Shown here in pieces: positions 49,535-59,269 of a DNA stretch of 64,000 nt; the stretch's first letter is position 1; each line of letters opens with the position of its first letter. Made by a program: the position numbers and the translations under genes. The stretch covers positions 2,294,001-2,358,000 of the forward strand of contig JAAXNY010000004.1 in assembly GCA_013420905.1 (NCBI GenBank). Direction: 5' to 3'. This stretch comes from Collybia mongolica (lineage: Eukaryota > Basidiomycota > Agaricomycetes > Agaricales > Clitocybaceae). Below the pieces are notes generated by a model. The model ran no database searches and was not told the DNA's origin. It saw only the letters and a program-made list of their open reading frames with translations.

Positions 49535-51215
49535 CTAGGTAGGCACGGCTGCCCTTTTTGAACGCCGAGACGCTCGAGTTCCAGGGATCGACTCGTCAGG
49601 GGTCATCTTGGCAGTGGCAGGCAGGGCTGCATTGGGGGGTTTTGACTTTCCACGGCGCTTTGGAACCTCGGACGCAATGTCAGGGTCAGCTGTTACTAAG
49701 TCTACAGGGGCAGGGATGTCAATGACGACAGGACTAAGGGCTGCCGCATCCGAGAGTTGGCAGTTGTCCTCCTCGGCATCTGATTCTTTGACATCATTGA
49801 GTCCCTGAATGAGTTCATCTTCCTCATCAGTAGAGCCTTGTGCGAGAGGAGCAATGGCATGCGTTGTAATTTTAGAATCAATGCCAAATACAATTTGATC
49901 CCATAGAGCGAATGTTCCTCGCATTATGGGGTGGTCCATCTGTGTCTGAAGTAGCCTCTTGCAGGCAGCAAAGTCCTTTGCATACTCGATGCCAGACTTG
50001 GCACCCCGAATGGAAAGTTCATGATCAGGCGAGATCATACATCTGGCCTAAAACCAATGATGTCAATCACATTTGAAAGGGGATATTAGAACAAAGAACT
50101 TACCATAATAACGGTGAAGGACATTGACCCTGCAGTGACGCGCGTGAGGCCGTAAAATGGGCTTGATGACTTCTGGGTGAGTTGTTTGGCAGCAGGTTGG
50201 CCATTGATGTCGCATTGAACCGATGTTGGACCATGGATGATGATACGCAGCATCTGATTACAATAAATGATCGACAAACAATGATAAGGGCTATTCTAGA
50301 ACTCACAAAAGGTAAAATCTTGTTCTGAAAGGCTTTCTTCGGGTTCTTTTTTCCATCAGGGTAGATGAGGGGCGGGAGCTTTGAATAATGATCTGATCCT
50401 GAGAACTTCAAGAGCCCTTGAAACTCGGGGACTTTAGTGCGATCGTATGATGCTTGAAGGAGAGTGGCAGCATTTGGGATGTCAGGAAAGAATATTGATG
50501 ATGAGGTACGAAGCCTGTTCATTGAATTTGAGCGGCCACTATTGATGCTTTGGATAAACTATTAAAAGGAGTGGATTGTTAATATGATATGAATTAGAAC
50601 TATATATTTTAGAACTTACCACTGTAGCTAGCTTTCTATTCTGCTTTAATTCCTGGAATACATGCACAGGGATAGCGTCGTGAATTTCCGCAACAAGGGC
50701 CAGCCTAATAGCAGCCAGGGACTTATCACTCTCAATATTGATTGACTGGGTCGGGCGCGGCTCCAAGAACAATGACCGGTCATCAAAAAACATATTGCAG
50801 AAAAGACTGTAAAGCTTCCCAGTCTTTCTGATCTCCTTCTCAATCTCCTTTTCGTCAGGTCTGGTATTTGGGGGGGATGTACTTGCTGAATTTGACGAAG
50901 GTTTGGAAATGATCCCTGATGCAGGGCCACTGTTGCTGAGAGTTTGGGATTTTCGACGCGATGCAGATGCAGTTTTTGTTGATAGTGATCGCTCGGCAAT
51001 CTCACGCTGGGCCTTGGCAAGTGCAAGGGCCGTGTCAGCCTCACGAAGTTGGGAAACTTTGAGGGCCTAATTACCAAATGCATTATTCAGGTTAATGTTA
51101 GGGTGAACAAAAGAATCCGACGTACCTCTTTGAGCGATTGACGGATCGCTTCGACATCAGCAGGGGACCCTGGGCATGAGCTGCTTGAAGAAGTATCAGA
51201 ATCGAAGTCAGACAT
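49535..51215 (-). CDS. Transposon companion protein of unknown function
   Basis: ATG 51215 starts MSDFDSDTSSSSCPGSPADV. Several 45-60 bp introns (near 51070-51125, 50545-50620, 50280-50310 and 50045-50105) join to roughly 480 residues. Parts: an Ala/Arg-rich coiled region (ADTALALAKAQREIAERSLS); a basic Ser-rich stretch; a conserved-looking block with FFDDRSLFLEPRPTQSINIE; a globular core (IPNAATLLQASYDRTKVPEF; LPPLIYPDGKKNPKKAFQNK; FYGLTRVTAGSMSFTVIMAR; YAKDFAACKRLLQTQMDHPI); and an acidic then very basic C-terminus (GTRASRRSKRAAVPT). Composition suggests a nuclear protein. I recognise it only as the kind of hypothetical protein found repeatedly in agaricomycete genomes and cannot name a domain. 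It could be a transposition accessory factor or a captured gene. Confidence 0.65.
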
Positions 51216-51589
51216 CACGGGAAATCTGATGGTGAGGTCTAAAACCGCTCGAAAGTGGACTGAGTGACGGATTGCACTGTTGGGAGCACAGGCTTTTTAG
51301 TGAATCGGTTGTCGGGCATGAAAATTATTCCTACAATCATAGAACAACACAAGTTATGCATGTGTCGAGCAGCCGAGAGTGTCGGTGAGCGGAAATGTTG
51401 AGATTTGAAGGTTCACACGTAAATAAGAGTCAGTGTAGTCAAAATTTACAAGCCCATGTTGATTATATTGCCAATCCGCGTCATGATACACATTGCACGA
51501 AATATCAGACATTAATCGTTTACCGACGGAATGATGCCACTCCGATCAGTTGATGATTGAGTCGATCGACGTCGGATGTTGACCCTTAG

Positions 51590-53600
51590 ACTCTCTTCTC
51601 ACCTGCCGCCACCACGAGCCATGGCCCCAAACATCGTGTTCGGCACCCTCTGCTCACACCGGACCCCCCCCGCCACAAACCAAGGCCACAAACCTCGCGT
51701 TTAGGGCCCTTTCTTACCTCCTGCTGCTCCAACCATGAACGATTCGGGGCCCCCTCCTCTCGCCCCCGCCCCCGCCTTTGCCACAAACCACGGCCCCCAC
51801 ATCACTTCCGGGACCCTCTGGCCTCATCGGACGCCCCCGCCACAAACCAAGCCTCGAACTTCTTGTTCGGGGCCTCTCCTCTCGCCCGCAGCCTTCGCCA
51901 CAATCCACGGCCCCGAACATCGCTCCCGGAGTTCTCTGGCCTCATCGGACGCCCTCGCCACAAACGAAGGCCCCGAACTCGACGTTCGGGGCTCCCTGTT
52001 CATACCGGACGCCCCCGCTACAAACCAAAACCCCGGACTTTGCGTTCGGGGCCTCTCCTCTCGCCCGCCGCCCTCGTCACAACCCATGGCCCCGAACATC
52101 GCTCCTGGAGTTCTCTGGCTTCATCGGACGCCCTCGCCACAAACGAAGGCCCCGGTCTTTGCATTCGGGGCCTCTCCTCTCGCCCACCGCCCTCGCCACA
52201 ACTCACGGCCCCGAACATCACTCCCGGGGTTCTCTGGCCTCATCGGACGACTTTGCCACAAACCAAGGCCATGAACTCGACGTTCGGGGCTCCCTGCTCA
52301 TACCGGACGCCCCCGCTACAAACCAAGGCCCCGGACTTTGCATTCGGGGCCTCTCCTCTCGCCCGCCGCCCTCGCCACAACCCACGGCCCCGAACATCAC
52401 TCCCGGGGTTCTCTGGCCTCATCGGACGTCCTCACCACAAACGAAGGCCCCGAACTGGACGTTCGGGGCTCCCTGCTCATACCGGACGCCCCCGCCACAA
52501 ACCAAGGCCCCGGACTTTGCGTTCGGGGCCTCTCCTCTCGCCCGCCGCCCTCGCCACAACCCACGGCCCCGAACATCACTCCCGGGGTTCTCTGGCCTCA
52601 TCGGACGTCCTCACCACAAACGAAGGCCCCGAACTGGACGTTCGGGGCTCCCTGCTCATACCGGACGCCCCCGCCACAAACCAAGGCCCCGGACTTTGCG
52701 TTCGGGGCCTCTCCTCTCGCCCGCCGCCCTCGCCACAACCCACGGCCCCGAACATCACTCCCGGGGTTCTCTGGCCTCATCGGACGTCCTCACCACAAAC
52801 GAAGGCCCCGAACTGGACGTTCGGGGCTCCCTGCTCATACCGGACGCCCCCGCCACAAACCAAGGCCCCGGACTTTGCGTTCGGGGCCTCTCCTCTCGCC
52901 CGCCGCCCTCACCACAACCCACGGCCCCGAACATCACTCCCGGGGTTCTCTGGCCTCATCGGACGTCCTCACCACAAACGAAGGCCCCGAACTGGACGTT
53001 CGGGGCTCCCTGCTCATACCGGACGCCCCCGCCACAAACCAAGGCCCCGGACTTTGCGTTCGGGGCCTCTCCTCTCGCCCGCCGCCCTCGCCACAACCCA
53101 CGGCCCCGAACATCGCGCCCCGGGGTTCTCTGGCCTCATTGGACGTCCTCACCACAAACGAAGGCCCCGAACTGGACGTTCGGGGCTCCCTGCTCATACC
53201 GGACGCCCCCACCACAAACCAAGGCCCCGGACTTTGCATTCGGGGCCTCTCCTCTCGCCCGCCGCCCTCGCCACAACTCACGGCCCCGAACATCGCTTCT
53301 TTGGTTCTCTGGCCTCATCGGACCCGCCGCAAACGAAGGCCCCGAACATCGCGTTTGGGGCCCTCACCTCTCCTCTGCCGCCCCCGCCATGAACTAAGGC
53401 CCTGAACTTCAGGGCCATGGCATTTAGGTACTCTCCTCTCACCCGCCGCCTCTGCCATACACTATGGCCCCGAACATCGCGTTTGGGGTGCTCTCCCCTC
53501 ATTGGACACCCCTACCTCAAATCAAGCTCCCCGAACATCGCATTCAGGGGCTGCTCCTCTCATTTGCTGCGAACGTGAGGTTCGAGGCCCTTTGTTCTCG
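51590..53600. repeat. GC-rich higher-order tandem array, 179-bp unit of three ~60-bp hairpin monomers
   Basis: From about 51600 to 53590 the sequence is built of roughly 60-bp monomers beginning CCCCGAAC or CCCCGGAC and followed by GTTCGGGG or similar. Three monomer types (60, 60 and 59 bp) alternate in fixed order, giving a 179-bp higher-order unit: GAACTGGAC recurs at 52452, 52631, 52810, 52989 and 53169. The central copies (about 52390-53250) are nearly identical, while units at both edges are diverged, as in satellite arrays homogenised by unequal exchange. CCCCGAAC and GTTCGGGG are perfect reverse complements, so each such monomer can fold a hairpin with an 8-bp stem. Long stop-free frames exist in all three forward frames and partly on the minus strand. 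I treat them as a consequence of composition, not as genes. Confidence 0.93.
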
Positions 53601-53711
53601 GGCCCCCTGTAGTTTCCCTGATGGATATGTATGTGTACACACACCCAACACTTTTAGTACTGGCAATGCAATATCAATGTTAATTCTGAGTCCATACATA
53701 TTGACTGTATA

Positions 53712-56700
53712 TTATTCTCTCCTCATCTTCTTCATTTCCTTGAGCCTTAGCCAGATATCTGAGTCAACATAATCCATTAGGAGATGTTGGCCTTCATTTC
53801 CAAAATCTGGTGCTACAGGAAGACCACGGATGATAGAGTTCACAGATATGAATTCTGATGATAGCCGTGGTTTTTCCTGCACTTTCCAGAAGCCAAGGTC
53901 CCTGTCCCGCCGTTGATTGATGGTGCCAGTGAGTGCATCATATGGATGAATGAGTGCCATAGAATATTCCTCTTCCTCAATTGTGCATTTGAAAACAAAA
54001 CATAATTGGGCAAAGAAGTAATCAGGCCTGCCATCTCTGTGAAGGGTTTGTATGATGACATGGTCATATCTTGGATGATTGTGAAACTTTGGATTACACC
54101 GCAGATAGTCCGTTGTTGTTTTCCATGTTACCTTTGACTCATATAGAACCTTGAGAAATTGGCATTCAATGATCTTGAATAGAGTTTTAGCTTATAGATT
54201 GGAAAGCAGAAACTAGAGTACTCACAGTATCACTTGGATTTATCTTGATTGTCTTTTTCAAAAACCAAGTAAAATAAGATGCAAGGCGCTTTCGAAAATC
54301 GGTAAAGGCTGAATCATGAGAAAATTGAGCTTCCAGATGCTCAAATGAGCATAATTTCTTTGAAGCACCAAGAGTCACATGTATGATAGATGTTTCTGAG
54401 GAGTCATTGGTTGGGGAGGTTTCATCCTCATTATTGTAGGAATCAAGATCATCCAGCTGAGAACGAATATAGGCAGCAACCAAGAGACAGTGTTCTGCCC
54501 AGAGAATCTACCATGTAATATCAGCAAGATAAGCCAAAACAGAGAAGACAGTATATTCAGACCTGTCCCTCAACTTTCTTAAAGTTTGTTCTGAGCTTGT
54601 AGGATGTTTTGAATGGCCCATGCATTTTTTCATTGAACTTGGTATTGAAGTTTCGAGTAGCCCCCTTTTCTTCAATATCATTGAAAACATGGCCATGTGT
54701 GTGGTTCTTTGGAAAGTTCCAGGATTTCTCAGAGTATTTGGTTCCATATTCCTAAATATATAGCTATATAAGCTAATAAGGAGAATTAGATAGAATAATA
54801 CACACATTAATGAGTTCTGAAAAATGTTTCAATTCCTCTCTTCCATCTTTGATGGTTTGCTCTGTATGAACCTCAAGTGAGGTATACATATCCAGTTCCA
54901 GATAACTTTGTAAACATTGGAGTAGAAGATATCCTTGTGGGTTGGTAAGTACATTGTGTAGAGCAAAAAGAGCCATCTACAGTATTTATATAAGCATTTA
55001 TATATACGACAAAGTATTAAATTAAAAACCTTTGAAATGTCCTCATACTTTGAGCCATCTGAAAATGAAATTGTTGTAACTGCTGAAAAGTGATTGAGGT
55101 TACGCCAGTGTGGTAGTAAATCAAACCTTTAAAATAAGCTGTCAGTACCAAGTAAAAATCCAGAAAAAAATTCAGCATACTGTGTATCAACTTGTTTTGA
55201 TGCACTTTTTCCCATGATTTTAAGTAAATCCAAAACTTCACCCCAGAGATGAACAGAAAATAGCCCCAAATGGTATGCATGTAAACGATCCCATGAAAGG
55301 GTTGCATATGGATCTGAGTGGGGAACATCCCAAAATGCATTCTATATATCAAGTCAATATACCAAGTTTGAGAAGCATATAAATTTACTAACATAGACTT
55401 TACGTAACCCAACTGCTTTCACAATTCTCTCACCCTCAGCTTGAGTAGATGCACTAACTGCATTTTCATAAGCTGTTTTCATCAGCTCCTGAGTTCGGAC
55501 ATCATAGCAAATATAGGGTTTTGAAAGGTCCTTTTGTTCAACCAAGCAAATAGGGCAGGGATAATCACTCTTTGTACCACGAGTGAGAGCCATGATACAT
55601 CTGTAAATAGGTTATAATTATTGTTTAAAAGAATAATATTGTAAAAAAAACTTACTGTTCTTCATAATCAGCTGATAGAATGAGAATCATAAAAAATAGC
55701 CGACGTATTATACCATCAGCACATTTAAAATGATAGCCATGTGATGCATGCTCTGCAATAGTTTCCAGCAACAACTGGAATGCCTTGTGCCAAACAACTT
55801 TTTTGAAGTCCACATACTTCTTCTTGCTTTTCTCACCAGCATCTTCTGCAACCTAAATATAGTTAGAATCATTTACTATGAGTTATAGACCATTAAATAA
55901 TACACCCACAATTGGTAACCACCCTACTACTCTACCACCACCAATTCCAGTTCCATTCCGAATATTTATGGGAAGATTTGCAATATGAGCAATTACTGGA
56001 TATGCTTTTTGTGTTCCAAATGAGGAAAGCTTGGTTTTATCTGCATACAAAATATAAAAGACAGGCATTGCATCCTGGGGAAGTTTTGACTATCAATATA
56101 TTAATCAAGATCAAGTCCAAAATCAGAATATTGGGGCCATACCTGAATTTTCCACCACCTATTTGCTGTATATGGTTCATGAATAAATCGCTCCCATTTC
56201 TCACTGGATTTCTTGTACTTGTATAACTTTTGAGCATTCCAGACAAAATGTTGTACAAGACGAGGGTCCCGAAGATGGTCAAGTGTCCACTGAAATATTG
56301 AACGACGCCAAACTTCAAATGTATGGTCTTCATCCTTGAATGGCACTGTAACATCTAATTTTTCAAACTAAAAACTGTGTTTCAAACAATACCTGCATAA
56401 CAGGTAAAATAATACTCACATTTGTCAAAGATAATGCTGCAGCCTCCCAAGTATTCCTAAGTTCTGAGTGACTAGACAAAGTAAATGTCTCTTTGCCACC
56501 TGAAGCTCGGTGAACTAAAGAAATAAGTTTATTGGTTTGTTCCTTATTCAAGGCTGCCTCTAAAGCTAGTTCGGCAATCTCAAATTCAAGACGGGAATGA
56601 AATGGCCTCCATGGTTCCTGGTCGAATGGTGCCAGATTGCTAAAGGCAATATTATCTTTACCATATTCATCAAAGTGGTACACCTGTGGGGCCTGGCCAC

Positions 56701-57232
56701 TGTGGGGGTGATATTTGACTTGTATATCATCTTCTTGAGGAGTTTCATTGGATAACTCTGGCAAGGCTGTAGTAAATTTGGAATTTTGCCTGAAATTAGA
56801 ATGTAATCACCTGGTTGATCAGGATCAGGATCTACAATATTGAGGTTATGACCCATGATATAGAAATCTTCCCCCACATGTGCTAGTTCATGACTCCATC
56901 AGGTTCCAAATACATAAAAGCACACAAATTGTTACATACACATTTGATTTTCAAGTTGTACCAACAGATTATTGTTTTCATCTTGAGTATGTACTGGAGA
57001 TTATGAGGGGTTTATATATTATCAATATTAGTCAAATTGACCACTAAGGCCACATACAAATCTCATTCTCCTCCACTGCCTGCAGATCTGTCTGAGCATC
57101 TTGATCTCCCTGCACCTCAGCCTCTAATTCCCTTCGCTTTTTGCAGGCCTTTTCATGGTTCCCAAGTCCCCTTCGTGAATATGAAGCACCACAGTATTGA
57201 CAGAATTCTTGTGGTCCAGTGGAGCGTGACAT
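53712..57232 (-). CDS. Plavaka-type DDE transposase
   Basis: Transposase expected to cut and join the TGTCGG ends. ATG 57232 gives MSRSTGPQEFCQYCGASYSR with a C-x2-C...H-x4-C zinc finger (GLGNHEKACKKR). After introns near 57040, 56800 and 56370, the catalytic region follows: QSKLPQDAMPVFYILYADKT with KLSSFGTQKAYPV (first Asp, near 56040), NLPINIRNGTGIGGGRVVGW, FKCADGIIRRLFFMILILSA, and DYEEQCIMA with a second Asp (near 55675). Next is a cysteine pair in YPCPICLVEQKDL (near 55560). The C-terminal part (WDRLHAYHLGLFSVHLWGEV; FSELINEYGTKYSEKSWNFP; NTKFNEKMHGPFKTSYKLR) is typical of this family. It ends at TAA 53712-53714. About 1,000 residues; every exon I could place is open. Confidence 0.8.
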
Positions 57233-57354
57233 GGCAAAGTGGGATGAAGTTGTTGAGCAGTTCTTGTGGTATTAATCCCCCCATCAAGGCAGTGATATCT
57301 GTGTTCTCACGATCAGACAACAAGCGAAATGATGTGCTTGCAACCGACATCCCG

Positions 57355-57423
57355 TGCTTGTAAGGCAATCATGATCCGATTATAATTCGCACGCCTTACA
57401 AGGGTCAAAATAAATTTCCGACA
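57355..57423. repeat. Right terminus: 12-bp inverted repeat plus subterminal palindromes
   Basis: cttgtaag (57357-57364) and cttacaag (57395-57402) precede the terminal AAATTTCCGACA (57412-57423). The two octamers are reverse complements of each other and match the motifs at the left end. Confidence 0.75.
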
Positions 57424-57524
57424 ACGGCCCCCATTAAAACGACATGGAATGGGACAAGTCTATTTCACACCATAGCGCACGTTAATATGGTCTGCCTCTG
57501 GGCGCCACGCCTTGGAAAGCAGCG

Positions 57525-58174
57525 TTAGAAATACCAGTCACTAGTATCCCAACAATCCTTTACGACCCACCGACAATCATCCACATTGCGGAACTCAATG
57601 ATGTCAACAATGTTACACCAACAGGGAGCGACTCCAGAAAGTATGTCCAAACGAGGTCGAACCACACCGTCATCCTTCCCAGGCCTTGGCCATTTCTCTT
57701 GGAAATTGTCTGGGCTGGAAACTGATATCTTACCTATTTGGCTATCCTTTGCTGCGGCCGGAACCAAGAGGGCAGGTGTGAGCGGACGCCACATGGGTCC
57801 TGTCGTCAGGTCCGTGTGGAGTCCGTATTTCATCTCGGAGGAAGCACTGATTAGTCTCCCGTGGGCAGATCAAACAAAGGAAGATGATTGTTCCTTCACA
57901 TATGAGCACTGAATACTGATTGGGCATCTGCAATTAGGGCGAGGAGTGAAAACAACTGGATTGGGATATAGGTGACAACCAATAATACTTCAGGGTTTAT
58001 TTCCCCTCCTCTGGACTCTGGGGTCTTTGCGATCGAAACCAACAAGGAGGCCTTATCGCGTCCAATCCACTCATATGACCTCGCGCGAATATCGCCATAC
58101 ACTGCGCTCCGAGTTTCCCCTTGTCGACACGAACCAAATCGCAAACAACCAGCCCATCTTTCTAACAAAGGCAT
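57525..58174 (-). CDS. Orphan spliced ORF, unknown protein
   Basis: Two minus-strand open stretches join through a textbook intron: donor gtgaag after SVFSAH near 57900, branch GACTAAT, acceptor AG near 57848. This gives a continuous protein: MPLLERWAGCLRFGSCRQGE, RDKASLLVSIAKTPESRGGE, LLVVTYIPIQLFSLLALIAD and, after the intron, EMKYGLHTDLTTGPMWRPLT to CWDTSDWYF and a stop at 57525. One hydrophobic segment is present. The start is uncertain: 58174 is the first ATG in this frame, but the frame is open to 58270 and an upstream exon is possible. No family recognised. It lies directly beside the transposon. Confidence 0.35.
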
Positions 58175-58301
58175 AGCCAGGTTCTCGGAAGTTGACAGAA
58201 GAGGTCCAGGTTTGTATAAACCCCTTTTTTTCCGTCGAAGCTTCAGATTCTCCAGCCACGAGTTCCTCAAAGGTGCCCTGGGCTGTTACTCGTGGATTCA
58301 T

Positions 58302-59269
58302 CCTTGGGCTATTTCTGTAGCATTTTCACCGGTACACTTTGACTTAATTCAAGATCGTGTCGCCAACTATGATGGATTGGAAGGCAAAACGACATGGACA
58401 AAAGCGATTCTTTTGTCGCAGGCTTCTATCGCATCTCCATCATTATTGGATAAAAAGACTCCAGTTTGACTGCAGCAGTCCCCATGTAATTTTCAATCTC
58501 GCGACACCGGCCCAAAACAAACGTGGAGCTATCTCCTCTCCAGTCTAATGAGCAGGTGACTTGATCGCTGTCTGCTTCTCAGGAAGTTGGTGTCTAATGG
58601 TTAGGGCAGCTGTATTTTATTTTATTAATATTGGTGTGTGTTTACAACGGCTCCAACATAGTTGTTAATTGGAAAAAGGCATTTCAACAATTGTATAGAT
58701 TATATTTCAAAGGTAGAGGCATTATAATGGCTTGGATTTTGAACCTTTGTCTTGCAGTGATCTGTTTTATTTATTTCGTTGTTATGGTCGCCAACATGGT
58801 GCGTGAGGATGCGTGGCTAAATGATCCATACTGCATTCTACAAAGTCATTGCTCATGGCGAGGGGGGTATCGGGGCCTAGGTTTCTAGAAGGGTTTTTTG
58901 AGGAGTCAGGCTTAAATGTTAGCAGATTTGCCCTTCGTAACTTCGCACTTTCTGACACTTACATGGGCAGGGGAGTCCAGATTTTGACCTCCCTGTACTA
59001 AGGTGGCGCTAGTCTTTCCTAACCATCATAATAATGCTACCGTGAATTTTAACTGCTTGTCCTGTCCCAAACACGTCATAAAATATATCCAATGGTCGCG
59101 TTTCAGAGAAAGACTCAAATTTGGAGATATAAACATTGTATAAACATGTCTAGTAGCATGTATGTAGGCAGTGAAATTTTGAAACGGGAGCCTCGGTCAT
59201 GACTGGCACATCGTATGAAGACGGTTCGATCGATGCCGTTCTAGGCTTCTGCTATGGACTCTGCTATTA
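58302..59269. other. Intergenic, no supported gene
   Basis: Nearly 1 kb without a supported gene. Plus-strand ORFs at 58357-58548 and 58631-58888 show no domain. A short string near 58588-58612 (TGGTGTCTAATGGTTAGGGCAG) resembles a tRNA D-arm, but no T-arm follows. Confidence 0.35.

Larger units (their letters stand above)
48951..57423 (-). mobile_element. Plavaka-type DNA transposon carrying a companion gene and a satellite-like array
   Basis: The element runs 8,473 bp from TGTCGGAAATTT at 48951 to its inverted copy AAATTTCCGACA ending at 57423. AC occurs immediately outside both ends (48949-48950 and 57424-57425), which fits a 2-bp target duplication. Inside, from the right end: a minus-strand transposase gene of the Plavaka type (related to CACTA/CMC transposases), a GC-rich tandem array (51590-53600), a minus-strand companion gene (49535-51215) and a tRNA-like sequence near the left end. 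Palindromic CTTRYAAG motifs cluster next to both termini. With open transposase exons and matching ends the element may still be mobile. Boundaries are strong; the family name rests on transposase motifs. Confidence 0.8.

Noticed and set aside
51778..53397. Long plus-strand ORFs (355-539 codons) as repeat-protein genes
   Set aside because: All three forward frames and parts of the reverse strand are open at once, and the 179-bp period is not a multiple of three. Composition explains this better than coding.
51590..53600. CRISPR-like repeat array
   Set aside because: There are no unique spacers between constant repeats; whole units are tandemly repeated, and the genome is fungal.
58588..58612. 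tRNA gene suggested by a D-arm-like string
   Set aside because: No matching T-arm or acceptor stem follows within the expected distance.
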